A stretch of 64,000 nt of DNA from Streptomyces sp. ML-6 (GCF_030116705.1 NZ_JAOTIK010000005.1:1-64000); one strand, 5' to 3'; shown: positions 49,283-57,780, counted from the stretch's first letter. Notes: generated by a model not told the origin, from the sequence alone. Numbers and translations: made by a program.

Positions 49283-52047
49283 TGTACCGCAACGACGACA
49301 CGGCGCTGACGGTCATGGACTGGTTCTGTGGCGCGGGCGGCTCCTCCCAGGGCGCCCATGCTGTGCCCGGTGTCCGGGTGACCAGGGCCGCGAATCACTG
49401 GGCGAAGGCGATCGACTCCCACGAGGCGAACTTCCCCGAGGCCTCTCACTACCGCGGCGACATCCGCAAGGCGCCGGTCTGGAACTGGCCCGTCACCGAC
49501 ATCTTCTGGGCCAGTCCGGAATGCTTCCCGGCTGGCACGACGATCCTCACCCAGCGGGGTCTCGTACCCATCGAGGACGTCGTGGTCGGCGACGAGGTGT
49601 TCACCCACGAGCGCCGCTGGCGGCCCGTCACCGACACCATGAGCAAGCTCGCTGACACCGTCCGCGTTACAGGCGTCGGCTACGCCGGCGGCATTGAGAC
49701 CACGCCGGAGCACCCGTTCTACACGCGGACCCGAACCAAGGTCTGGAAGGGCAAGGGGCGCGGGTACCGCCACGAGCTGGCCGGCGCCCCGGAGTGGACC
49801 GAGGCCAAGAACCTGGGCGGCCGCCTGTGGGCGACGCCGATCGACTTCGGCCAGGCGCTGCCCGTGCCCGAGATCAATGGGCGAGGCGGCGTCGACCTGA
49901 CTCCTGAGTTGTGGTGGCTGGTCGGCCGATGGCTCGGTGACGGCTCTCTGCGCATGCAGGAGAAGCCTCAAGGCGAGAAGAGCCGGTACGAGGTGGTTAT
50001 GTCCTGCGGCCACCACGAGGCGGACGGCCTTGCGGTGAACCTCGCGCGAGTTGCCGGACTTCGGTGGGCTCGACGCGACATCCGGACCGCCACCAACTTC
50101 ACGACGGGGCACCGTGGCCTGGTCGAGTGGCTGGCAAAACACTTTGGCCAGCACGCAGTAGGCAAAACGATCCCCGCGTGGGCCCTGACCATGCCCGAGT
50201 CCGCGCGTCAGGCACTGCTCGATGGCTACGTGTCTGCCGATGGCTGCACGAACGGCGCCTGCCAGCGGATGACCACGATCTCCAAGCGGCTGGCCATAGG
50301 TCTGCGGATGCTTGCCAACTCCCTCGGTCGCGTCGCGAACCTCTCCGGTCCGTACACCCGCAAGGGTGAGCGAATGATCGAGGGACGCCGCATCACCGAG
50401 CGTCCGTTCTGGTCCCTGAACTGGATCACTGAAGGCCCGAAGCACGCCTTCCATCACGATGCTGATGGGTACCGGTGGGCGCCGGTCAAGTCGGTGGAAG
50501 TCACCGGCCGCCAGGTCGAGGTCTTCAATCTCAGCGTGGCCGAGGACGAGTCCTACGTCGCCGACGGCATCACGGTGCACAACTGCACGAACTGGTCCGT
50601 GGCCAAGGGGAAGCGCCGCAACTTCGACATGGCGATGCAGGGCAGCCTCCTCGACCTCCTCGCGGACCAGGCTGAGGAGGAGCCGGCCGATCTGGAGGAG
50701 GAATCCCGGGCACTCATGGAAGAGGTGCCGCTGTACCTGCGGGGCGTCATCGAGCGTGGTGGCCTGGTGAAGGCGGGGGTCGTGGAGAACGTCACCGACG
50801 TACGGGCCTGGGACCAGTGGGACCGGTGGATCGGCGAGCTCCACAAGATGGGGTACCGCACCCGGATCATCGCCCTGAACTCGATGCACGCGAACCCGCG
50901 GTCGGTGCATGCTGCCCCGCAGTCCCGTGACCGCCTGTATGTGGGGTACTGGCACGAGTCGCTGGGCCGGACCCCGGACTGGGACAAGTGGCTGCGCCCG
51001 CGCGCCTGGTGCTCCGGGTGTGACACGTGGGTACAGGCCATGCAGGTCTTCAAGACCCCGGGCCGGGACATGGGCCGCTACCGCACGCAGTACGTGTACC
51101 GGTGCCCCTCGACCAGCTGCCGGAACCAGATCGTCGAGCCCGAGGCGCTACCGGCCGCCGCAGCAATCGACTGGTCGATCCCCGGACAGCGCATCGGCGA
51201 CCGGTCCAAGCCACTCGCCGACAAGACGATCGCCCGCATCCAGGCCGGGCTGAAGAAGTTTGCCCAGCCCGTCCCGATGATGGTCCCGGCCGGCGGCACT
51301 TGGCGGGACTCGGCAGTCAACGTTGGCGAGCCCATGGCCACCCGCACGACGCGCGAGAACGACGGCCTCATGGTTCCGCCGCTCCTTGTCCCGGTCGAGG
51401 GCCGTGATGGCAAGGAAGCCCGGTCCGCGCAGGACCCGCTGCGGACGATGACCACGCGGAACGAGACCGGTCTGGCGTGGTTGCCGTTCATCGCCGAGCT
51501 CCGCGGCGGCGGATCCGTCGCTCGGTCCGTCACCGACGCCCTGGCCACCGTCACTGCGTCCGGCAACCACCACGGGCTCGTTACCCCGGACATCGGCGCC
51601 ATGGTCATGCGGAACAACGGCAGCAAGGGCGACGGCGGCGAGCACTGCACCGCCGCAGCCGAGCCCATGCGGACTCTGACCACGGCCGGACACCAGTCGC
51701 TCGTCACCTGGCAGGACATCCTCGTCCCCTACTACAGCAACGGCACCGCGCGAACCGTGGCCGAGCCGATCGGCGCCCTGTCCACCCGCGACCGGTACGC
51801 CCTCGTGCGGGGCGACGTCGACATCAACGACGTCCGGTTCCGAATGCTGGAGCCGCACGAGATCGGCAGGGCCATGTCCTTCGCGGACGACTACATCGTT
51901 CTCGGATCCAAGCGTGACAAGGTCCGCCAATACGGCAATGCCGTCACCCCGAACGCCGCCGAGGTCATCCTCTGCGCACTCGTCGAAGCCATCACCGGCG
52001 AGGAACTCGAACGGTACGCGCAGCAGGACCTTGCCGCTGCAGCCTGA
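49282..52047 (+). CDS. DNA cytosine-5 methyltransferase, intein-containing
   Basis: A 921-codon gene. Motif I is MDWFCGAGGSSQG; motif IV would read WASPEC-TNWS after removal of an intein between Glu80 and the catalytic Cys; motif VI is ENVTDVR; motif VIII APQSRDRLYVGYW; motif X VRQYGNAVTPNAAEVI near the C-terminus. The spliced enzyme is about 567 residues with a large variable region between VIII and X that should set target sequence. No restriction enzyme gene is adjacent, so it is probably an orphan methylase protecting the element from host restriction. Confidence 0.85.
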   Translation: MYRNDDTALTVMDWFCGAGGSSQGAHAVPGVRVTRAANHWAKAIDSHEANFPEASHYRGDIRKAPVWNWPVTDIFWASPECFPAGTTILTQRGLVPIEDVVVGDEVFTHERRWRPVTDTMSKLADTVRVTGVGYAGGIETTPEHPFYTRTRTKVWKGKGRGYRHELAGAPEWTEAKNLGGRLWATPIDFGQALPVPEINGRGGVDLTPELWWLVGRWLGDGSLRMQEKPQGEKSRYEVVMSCGHHEADGLAVNLARVAGLRWARRDIRTATNFTTGHRGLVEWLAKHFGQHAVGKTIPAWALTMPESARQALLDGYVSADGCTNGACQRMTTISKRLAIGLRMLANSLGRVANLSGPYTRKGERMIEGRRITERPFWSLNWITEGPKHAFHHDADGYRWAPVKSVEVTGRQVEVFNLSVAEDESYVADGITVHNCTNWSVAKGKRRNFDMAMQGSLLDLLADQAEEEPADLEEESRALMEEVPLYLRGVIERGGLVKAGVVENVTDVRAWDQWDRWIGELHKMGYRTRIIALNSMHANPRSVHAAPQSRDRLYVGYWHESLGRTPDWDKWLRPRAWCSGCDTWVQAMQVFKTPGRDMGRYRTQYVYRCPSTSCRNQIVEPEALPAAAAIDWSIPGQRIGDRSKPLADKTIARIQAGLKKFAQPVPMMVPAGGTWRDSAVNVGEPMATRTTRENDGLMVPPLLVPVEGRDGKEARSAQDPLRTMTTRNETGLAWLPFIAELRGGGSVARSVTDALATVTASGNHHGLVTPDIGAMVMRNNGSKGDGGEHCTAAAEPMRTLTTAGHQSLVTWQDILVPYYSNGTARTVAEPIGALSTRDRYALVRGDVDINDVRFRMLEPHEIGRAMSFADDYIVLGSKRDKVRQYGNAVTPNAAEVILCALVEAITGEELERYAQQDLAAAA
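49522..50583 (+). mobile_element. Intein with LAGLIDADG homing endonuclease
   Basis: A 354-residue insertion starting at Cys (CFPAGTTILTQRGLVPIEDV, block A) and ending VHN before Cys. Block B is GIETTPEHPFYTR; the two LAGLIDADG-like helices are WLVGRWLGDGSL and ALLDGYVSADGC; block F/G is VEVFNLSVAEDESYVADGIT. All splicing residues (Cys1, block B Thr/His, terminal His-Asn, Cys+1) are present, so splicing should work. Cys+1 is the methyltransferase nucleophile. Confidence 0.9.
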
Positions 52048-52075
52048 CCATGCACCCCACAGGGAGGTGAGCACC

Positions 52076-52349
52076 GTGACCCTGACCATCGCCGCGGTGC
52101 TCGCCACCGTGGCCCTGGCCGTCGGCCTCTACTGCTGGCACCAGGTCCGTTCCGTGCGGCGCGCTCACCAGGGAGCGCGCCGCACGGCGTTTGACCGAAG
52201 CCGCCCAGCACCGGGACCTGGACGTCTTCCGCCGCCGTATCAACGCCGCGATTGCCGAGCAGCAGGTCCTGGAAGCCGCCGGCCGCATCGTCGACGACGA
52301 GCTGGCGCGCACCACCCGTACTGACCCGCAGGAGGGGGAACCGTCATGA
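52076..52349 (+). pseudogene. Membrane-anchored helical protein, frameshifted
   Basis: GTG 52076 opens a frame with a hydrophobic helix (TIAAVLATVALAVGLYCWH) and HQVRSVRR. From about 52160 the codon quality passes to another frame: ERAARRLTEAAQHRDLDVFR, INAAIAEQQVLEAAGRIVDD, ending at TGA 52349 in an ATGA overlap with the next gene. A one-base loss near 52160-52175 best explains the two halves. Intact, it would be a ~90-residue anchored coiled-coil protein. Real mutation or sequencing error cannot be told apart. Confidence 0.5.
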
Positions 52350-53224
52350 CGACGCCGCTGATTGCCCAGCAGGAGCTCACCGACCACCCGCACTACCGGT
52401 ACCGCGGCTGCGCCCCCGACCCCGACAACCCCAGGATGGCTGCGGGGGATCCGGATGTGTCCGTGGACGCGTGGGCCCCGTACACGGGGGACGGTGCGGA
52501 GCCCCAGCGTGACCGGATCGGCCGGGAGAAGGCCGCGGTCAGGGTCTGCGGGTACTGCCCCGTGCAGGCGCTGTGCCGCACCTACGCGAACACGGAGGTT
52601 GTGGAGGCGGGTTCGGGCGGGGGTCCGGATGTGGTGCGCCTCGCGGAGCCGGAGGGGGTGTGGGGCGGGCAGATCGCCCTGGAGCGCCACCGTGCCCTGA
52701 TCGCCCGCCGCGCAGGTACGGCCGTGGTGTCGGAGCAGGCCCTGGCCGAGGCCCGGTCTCCGCAGAAGCTCGCGGTGCTGCAGGCGCTGGCCGTGGAGCT
52801 GTACGAGACCCGGGTCGCGCACCGGGCGGGCATGGACGTCCGCCGCACGAACTGGCACCGCTCAGCCCTGTGTTCCCTGCTGGGCCTGAACAAGGAGACC
52901 GCCACCAGGGACGACCTCCTGGCCGCAGCCGTCCACCACGGGCTACTTCCCGGCACGCACCGGATCGTGTGGGACGGGCTGTGGCCGATTGCGGCCGCCC
53001 CGAACACCGACGGCAGCAGGCAGCGGCGCATCGCGCCCGGCTTCCCGCTCGACCTCCTCACCCCGCGGCCCCGCCAACGCCGTACACCAACACCCTCCGT
53101 CCAGGTGCCTGCCGGCCGCGGCCCGGCCGCCCGCCCCGGCGATCGGTGCCTGCCGCACTTCACCCCCGCGCCGGCCGCCCCTGCCCTGCCTCTCCCCGCC
53201 ACCGTTCTGGAGCCCGCAGCATGA
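52346..53224 (+). CDS. WhiB-like protein with long C-terminal extension
   Basis: A 292-residue protein. The first ~110 residues have the WhiB pattern: Cys in RGCAPDPDNP, then VCGYCPVQALCRTYA (C-x2-C-x5-C) and GVWGG, a 4Fe-4S binding set with the sigma-factor contact motif. WhiB proteins usually end about there; the extra ~180 residues include a helical domain and a Pro/Arg-rich tail. Phage WhiB proteins modulate host transcription. The extension is unusual and may carry DNA binding. Confidence 0.7.
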   Translation: MTTPLIAQQELTDHPHYRYRGCAPDPDNPRMAAGDPDVSVDAWAPYTGDGAEPQRDRIGREKAAVRVCGYCPVQALCRTYANTEVVEAGSGGGPDVVRLAEPEGVWGGQIALERHRALIARRAGTAVVSEQALAEARSPQKLAVLQALAVELYETRVAHRAGMDVRRTNWHRSALCSLLGLNKETATRDDLLAAAVHHGLLPGTHRIVWDGLWPIAAAPNTDGSRQRRIAPGFPLDLLTPRPRQRRTPTPSVQVPAGRGPAARPGDRCLPHFTPAPAAPALPLPATVLEPAA

Positions 53225-53637
53225 CCACCACACCCGGCACCACCCCGATGCCGACCACCACCCACACCGACCAGGTCCTCGCCGACCGCTGCCAGTCGTC
53301 CGGGGACTACCTCGCCGGGATCCTCGCCGCCGCCATGCTCGACACCGCAGGCACCCCGACCAAGCTCCCCGAGCTCCTCTTCCCCGGCGTCGACCCGACG
53401 GTGGTGCGGCAGATATGGGAGGCAGCCCTGCCGGTCGGCTACCGGGCCGGGCACCTGGCCGCACAGCCGTCCTGGACCCCGGAGGCCCTGGACCGGCTCC
53501 GGGCCGCCCTCGCCGACGCCGGGTACACGGCCATGGCCGGCAAGGCCGCCCGGTCCGCCAGCATCCACCCGCCCCGGCACCCCGCCGACCACGAACCCCT
53601 CAACCTCGTCGGCGTGCGGGACGGGGGCCACCCGTGA
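53221..53637 (+). CDS. Hypothetical protein
   Basis: A 138-residue protein with a Thr/Pro N-terminus, then a helical domain (YLAGILAAAMLDTAGTPTKL, VRQIWEAALPVGYRAGHLA). ATGA and GTGA overlaps join it to both neighbours. Not recognised. Confidence 0.6.
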   Translation: MTTTPGTTPMPTTTHTDQVLADRCQSSGDYLAGILAAAMLDTAGTPTKLPELLFPGVDPTVVRQIWEAALPVGYRAGHLAAQPSWTPEALDRLRAALADAGYTAMAGKAARSASIHPPRHPADHEPLNLVGVRDGGHP

Positions 53638-54050
53638 CGTACACCGCCACCAACCGGAACCTGTTCGACGCGCCGAAGCGGCAGCAGTACCTCGACGCCG
53701 TCACCGCCGGCATGACCCTGGCCGACGCGGCCGCCACCGCGGGCATCCACCCAAACGTCCCGCCCCGCCACGCCCGCACCGACCCCGACTTCGGCCGCGC
53801 CCTCACGGACGCGAAAGCAGCGGGGAAGAAGGCGCGGCGGGAGAACGTCCCGCACGGCGAGTACCGGTACAACTGCCTGCAATGCCGGTGTGACGTGTGC
53901 TGCACCGCAGCGACGAAAGGACGCGCCGGACGCCGCGCCGCCGCACCGCCCGGCCCGGCCGTGGAGGAGCCCGAGGCGCAGGGCCAGGTTCATGAGATCC
54001 GGGCCGAGCCCAAGTCCTTCTCTTCCTTTTTGCTGGCCAGGGCCTCTTGA
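53634..54050 (+). CDS. HTH and Cys-cluster protein
   Basis: A 138-residue protein: an N-terminal HTH resembling a transposase/terminase-type helix pair (LDAVTAGMTLADAAATAGIH, FGRALTDAKAAGKKARRENV), then YNCLQCRCDVCCTAATKGR, a dense Cys cluster likely to bind zinc. Last gene of the rightward run inside the 34-bp inverted repeats. Confidence 0.6.
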   Translation: MTYTATNRNLFDAPKRQQYLDAVTAGMTLADAAATAGIHPNVPPRHARTDPDFGRALTDAKAAGKKARRENVPHGEYRYNCLQCRCDVCCTAATKGRAGRRAAAPPGPAVEEPEAQGQVHEIRAEPKSFSSFLLARAS

Positions 54051-54075
54051 AGGGGTACCGGGCCTCCGCGCTGGC

Positions 54076-54109
54076 TCACGTTACTTGGTGTGAATTTTTA
54101 TAGGACAGA
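54076..54109 (-). repeat. 34-bp inverted repeat, right copy
   Basis: Exact reverse complement of 39550-39583. Identity ends abruptly on both sides. It lies 25 bp after the last gene of the segment and before the leader of the next operon. Confidence 0.9.
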
Positions 54110-54283
54110 GATCGTCGGCCGTACAGCCGTGCGATGAGCTGCCTATCTGATGACTAGTCCGATCAACGACACGATTAACGAGGGGTGAGACAAGTGGAGC
54201 GTGGAACCGGTAGGCTCAGCCTGGCGCCAGACGACCACTCAGAAACGAGTACGGTCGGACGGGGCCACCAAGACAACAGGAAA

Positions 54284-54327
54284 GCCCCCGCAGTACCCCA
54301 GATGCGGCAAACATCTGGTGCGGGGGC
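54284..54327 (+). terminator. Leader hairpin/attenuator
   Basis: GCCCCCGCA with CCAGATG pairs with CATCTGG and TGCGGGGGC in a two-part stem, 40 nt before the ATG at 54368. It may be an attenuator controlling the Rep-region operon. A 97-codon frame (GTG 54194) passes through it but is not convincing. Confidence 0.45.
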
Positions 54328-54367
54328 CGACCGACACCACACTCCGCTAGAAGAAGGTGCCAGTTCT

Positions 54368-54484
54368 ATGGCGAAGCCTACCCGGACTTCCGGGCTGTCA
54401 GACAGTGGGACCTCGCACTCCGGCGTGAACATCACACCGCCGACGCATGCAGGCCCTGTCACCGCTACCCCCGCCGTCGCATGA
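54368..54484 (+). CDS. Small Ser/Thr-rich protein (38 aa)
   Basis: ATG 54368 follows GAAGGTGCC. The product (MAKPTRTSGLSDSGTSHSGV) is Ser/Thr/Pro-rich and ends in an ATGA overlap with the next gene. Possibly a leader peptide for the operon. Confidence 0.4.
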   Translation: MAKPTRTSGLSDSGTSHSGVNITPPTHAGPVTATPAVA

Positions 54485-54957
54485 CCGGCCAGGGCGAGAA
54501 CCCCTACGGGGACGTACTCGCCGCCGCGCCGCCCGTTCTCGCCGAGGTCGCAATCCGCCAAGTCCACGGACTTCTCGAAGCCGGAGCCGACACGGCTGAC
54601 GTGCGCGAGGTAGTCGCCACGTCGGTTGCCCTGCTGAACATGCATCAGCGGAACCGGCCGGGGCGGAAGCGCGCATGGCTGGCGAAGGTCACCAGCTTCG
54701 CGTTTCCTCGCACTTTCGCAACGGCGTGGGGCGACGCCGGAGAGCACTACGTGTGTTTCACCGGCTCGATCACGAAGGGCGGCAAGCAGGCCGTCGGCCG
54801 CGAGATTGAGTTGCAGCTGCCTGTCGAGGACGCCGAACGGCTCGGACAGCAGATGCTCCGCGTGGTCCAGTTCCAGCGTGGCCAGACCGCTCAGACTTCC
54901 CGCGCCGGCCAGGCGCAGGGGCAGACCTCACCCAGTAAGGGAGATCAGGTGACGTAG
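54481..54957 (+). CDS. Hypothetical protein
   Basis: A 158-residue protein: helical N-terminus (VLAEVAIRQVHGLLEAGADT, REVVATSVALLNMHQRNRPG), a beta part (HYVCFTGSITKGGKQAVGRE) and a Gln/Thr-rich tail. Not recognised. Upstream of the Rep candidate. Confidence 0.6.
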   Translation: MTGQGENPYGDVLAAAPPVLAEVAIRQVHGLLEAGADTADVREVVATSVALLNMHQRNRPGRKRAWLAKVTSFAFPRTFATAWGDAGEHYVCFTGSITKGGKQAVGREIELQLPVEDAERLGQQMLRVVQFQRGQTAQTSRAGQAQGQTSPSKGDQVT

Positions 54958-55211
54958 CGACTTCCTAGGCGGGAGGCCTCGGGCCCCTTGGCGGGGGCAC
55001 TTCCTCTACCGCCTGGCCGCTGGTGTTGGCGCACCGTGCGCGGCCACTTCCTACGGCTCGGTTTGGCGACCGAGCTAAGGCCCGACTCTCAGATCCGGTT
55101 TGGCGACCGGGGCCGAGCAGGTCGAGCGACTAACAGGTTCTTCCGGAACCCCACGAAGACCCCACCGGGGCTTTCGCGTACCTCCACTACTCAGAAGAGG
55201 ACGGGTACATA
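54958..55211. other. Gap before Rep with short direct repeats
   Basis: No convincing gene. CGGTTTGGCGACCG occurs twice about 31 bp apart (around 55062 and 55095), and ACTTCCT occurs three times (around 54960, 55000, 55047). A short CCCC/GGGG stem near 55170 may attenuate. The repeats could be iterons for the Rep protein; this is a guess from position. Confidence 0.35.
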
Positions 55212-56528
55212 GTGCAGCACCGCATGCCTGCTTGTCAGCTTGAGCGCGCCCGAGCGGGCGATTCACCCCAAAAGTCCCCTGCCGCTGGCGGCATTCCGTG
55301 CCAGGAATCTCCTCGCGACACGAACACCCCGCATGACACGTTCGAACGCATGTACGAGTACAGTGCCGGTCAGGTCGCCCTGGTCCGTGGTGCCTCCCAG
55401 GAGGTCGAGCACACCGCGTCGCGCCACAGCGGCCCGCGTCGGTGGCTTCGCTCCGTGGAATGGCTGATCGCAGCCGGCCTGCACCCGCGGGCGAACGCCA
55501 CCACGCTCGTCATCGCACGGGACTTGGGGGCGCGCATGGACTACTCGACCGGACACGTCCGCTACTGCCTCGACGAGACCGTGGCCCGCACCAATGTGAG
55601 CAAGGCGTCCGTGAAGCGCCACGTCGCCTACCTCCGGGAACTCGGCGCCCTGGCCTGGGTCCAGCACGGCACGAAGGCGAACGTCCGCCGTGTTCTCGGC
55701 CTCGGCGGGTACGCCGCCACCGCGACCGTGTACGCGGCCGTGATCCCGGCTGTCTACGACCACGCCATGGGGCATCTCATCGTTGGTGCCGGGTACGGGG
55801 CACGAATCGTCATGGACTACCGGCAGATGCCCGACCCCCGCCCTGCGGCCACCGTCACGGCCCCTGTGGACAACTCCTCTTCGGAGCCTGTGGACAACCC
55901 TGCGAAACGATCTTGTGAGCCCCCTTCCCTTACCTCAGCTAGGCAGGAGGGAAAGGTTCAGATGGTGGGGGGTAATAAAGACACCTCGCAGGCGAGGCCG
56001 CCTAAAACCCGAATCCCCCACCAGAGCACCCAGATCAACGGCCGCCGCCGCACCCCCGCTGACGTCAAAAACGCTGGCAAGACGACCCGCCTGGTACGTG
56101 CCCTTGTCGGCTGGACCCAGACCGCACCACTCCGGCAGCTGGAATTCGTACTGCGGCCCTGGACCGACCAAGGGCAGGACGCCTACCAGATCACTGCCGA
56201 CCTCCACGGCATGTGCACCGGGGTGCGCTGGAGGCCGAAGAACCCTGTCGCGTTCATCCGTGCCCGCATCGCTGCCGACCAGAAGCGTCAGCAGGAGATC
56301 CAGGCCAGCCAAGAAGCCGTTGCCCGCTGGGAACAGGAGAACTCCCCGATCGGCGCCTTCCAGAGCAGCATCAGCCAGTACCAGGACGTCATGGTTGGAC
56401 TTCAACACGGCCTGACCAGCTACCAGCAGGCCGCCCAGGCAAACGGCTGGGATGACCTCTCCTACGGCGAGACCTCTACGGGAGACGCCGAATCCGACAT
56501 GGCAGCTTTCCTCGGGAGCCTCGCATGA
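55212..56528 (+). CDS. Replication initiator candidate (winged HTH)
   Basis: A 438-residue protein. Residues ~75-165 form a winged HTH of the type found in plasmid initiators and Streptomyces Rep-like proteins (LDETVARTNVSKASVKRHVA, YLRELGALAWVQHG). A linker contains PVDN twice, encoded by two DnaA-box-like sequences. The C-terminal part (LVRALVGWTQTAPLRQLEFV, FIRARIAADQKRQQEIQASQ) is helical. It is followed by a DciA-like gene and near parAB, so a replication role is likely. The GTG start is weakly supported; ATG ~55350 is an alternative. Confidence 0.6.
   Translation: MQHRMPACQLERARAGDSPQKSPAAGGIPCQESPRDTNTPHDTFERMYEYSAGQVALVRGASQEVEHTASRHSGPRRWLRSVEWLIAAGLHPRANATTLVIARDLGARMDYSTGHVRYCLDETVARTNVSKASVKRHVAYLRELGALAWVQHGTKANVRRVLGLGGYAATATVYAAVIPAVYDHAMGHLIVGAGYGARIVMDYRQMPDPRPAATVTAPVDNSSSEPVDNPAKRSCEPPSLTSARQEGKVQMVGGNKDTSQARPPKTRIPHQSTQINGRRRTPADVKNAGKTTRLVRALVGWTQTAPLRQLEFVLRPWTDQGQDAYQITADLHGMCTGVRWRPKNPVAFIRARIAADQKRQQEIQASQEAVARWEQENSPIGAFQSSISQYQDVMVGLQHGLTSYQQAAQANGWDDLSYGETSTGDAESDMAAFLGSLA
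55863..55898. repeat. Two DnaA-box-like sites inside the Rep gene
   Basis: CCTGTGGACAAC occurs at 55863-55874 and 55887-55898, 24 bp apart in direct orientation. The complement TTGTCCACA is the Streptomyces DnaA box consensus. An AT-richer stretch with TAATAAAG follows at ~55973. Candidate origin. Confidence 0.55.
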
Positions 56529-57325
56529 CCGACACCACACCGTCCGGGGTCGACCTGGCCCGCGTCGCTCTCGCCGCCGCCCGAGCCGCAGCAAAGAGCG
56601 GCCCGCCACCGAAGCGCCGCATGGGCGCAGCTCCATCTCGGCGCAGCACAAACGGCCGCGACCCCCTGCCCTTCGCCGCGGCCATCACCCAGATGATGGC
56701 CGAGCGCGGCTGGGACATGCCAGCAAAGGGCGGCACCATCCTCGACCAGTGGCCTGCCATCGCTCCCACACTCGCGGGCAAAGTCGCCGCGGTTCGGTTC
56801 GACGCGGACACGCAGACGCTGCACCTGCGCCCTGTCTCCCCGGCCTACCACACCCAACTCACTCTCCACCAAAGCCAGATCATTCGGCAGATCAACGCAA
56901 CTGTCGGCGACAGCACCGTCCGAAACCTGACGATCCTTGCCCCTGGGGCTGTTGACCTCGTGGCCCAGGAACCTGTGACCACGACCATGCCGCGCACGGC
57001 AGCCGCAGCTAAACAGCCCGAGCAGCCCCGGACCAAACATCCCGGTTACCTTGCCGCTCTGGCCGCCCACCGCGCCAGCGGCGGCGCCCACGAGACCGGC
57101 CTCGCACCCCTTATCCGCGAGGCCGCCGACCGCCAGACCCAGGCTCTTCGCCAGCGCCGCGAACCCGAGGCGGCCTTCACGGAGATCGCTGCCCAGGAGG
57201 AAATCCTCCAGACCCGGCAGGAGCGAATGTGCCCCTCGGACAGCCTGCAGGCCAGTATCCGAGCCGCGCGAATTTACAAGCGCAGCGGCGGCCGCCCTGT
57301 CCGTCGCGCCTTCGAGGCCGCATGA
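56525..57325 (+). CDS. DciA-like (DUF721) protein
   Basis: A 266-residue protein with a DciA-like domain at residues ~50-140: ITQMMAERGWDMPAKGGTIL, DQWPAIAPTLAGKVAAVRFD, LHLRPVSPAYHTQLTLHQSQ and IRQINATVGDSTVRNLTIL match the KH-like fold of bacterial helicase operators. DciA loads the replicative helicase in most bacteria lacking DnaC. A basic N-terminus and helical C-terminal region are added. ATGA overlap with the Rep candidate suggests the pair recruits host DnaB to the element origin. Confidence 0.65.
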   Translation: MTDTTPSGVDLARVALAAARAAAKSGPPPKRRMGAAPSRRSTNGRDPLPFAAAITQMMAERGWDMPAKGGTILDQWPAIAPTLAGKVAAVRFDADTQTLHLRPVSPAYHTQLTLHQSQIIRQINATVGDSTVRNLTILAPGAVDLVAQEPVTTTMPRTAAAAKQPEQPRTKHPGYLAALAAHRASGGAHETGLAPLIREAADRQTQALRQRREPEAAFTEIAAQEEILQTRQERMCPSDSLQASIRAARIYKRSGGRPVRRAFEAA

Positions 57326-57332
57326 GGCCGGC

Positions 57333-57767
57333 ATGAACCTCGCCCTCATCGGCCTCACAGGCAGCCGCAAGTGGACAGACATCTCGCTCCTCGAAGGCAC
57401 GCTGTTCCTCGTATGGCATGACGCCATCGAGGTCGGTTACGACGGCATCGAGCTCATCCACGGAGACGCCCGCGACGGGGCTGATGCCATGGGAGACGCC
57501 TGGGCCGTCCGCAACGACATCCCCTGCAGACGCCTCCCCGCGGACTGGGAAGGACCCTGCGGACCCGAGTGCCAGCCAGGTCACCGGCGCCCCAAGCGCA
57601 ACGGTCGAACGTACTGCCCGCTGGCCGGCCACCGCCGCAACCAGCAGATCATCGACGAACGGCCCGTGCTTTTGGTGGCTGCTCACGTCAATGACTCCAC
57701 CGGCACAGCGGACTGCATGCGCCGCGCGATGGCCGCTGAAATACCCATCCACCGCATTACTGCCTGA
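57333..57767 (+). CDS. SLOG-family protein (YspA/DUF2493-like)
   Basis: A 144-residue Rossmann-like protein: LIGLTGSRKWTD at the N-terminus, ELIHGDARDGADAMGDAWA as the GD-x2-GAD nucleotide loop, and HRRNQQIIDERPVLLVAAHV. SLOG proteins bind nucleotide-derived ligands and occur widely in phages; role unknown. CGPECQPGHR may bind metal. Confidence 0.7.
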   Translation: MNLALIGLTGSRKWTDISLLEGTLFLVWHDAIEVGYDGIELIHGDARDGADAMGDAWAVRNDIPCRRLPADWEGPCGPECQPGHRRPKRNGRTYCPLAGHRRNQQIIDERPVLLVAAHVNDSTGTADCMRRAMAAEIPIHRITA

Positions 57768-57780
57768 ACGGAGCCACACC

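Noticed and set aside
39540..54115. The 34-bp repeats as ends of a Tn3-family transposon
   Set aside because: GGGG precedes only the left copy, the inner ends do not match Tn3-type termini, no 5-bp target duplication is visible and no DDE transposase gene lies between them.
54194..54484. A 97-codon gene beginning at GTG 54194
   Set aside because: Its first two thirds run through a strong hairpin and lack protein-like character; the downstream ATG at 54368 with its own ribosome site is a better start.
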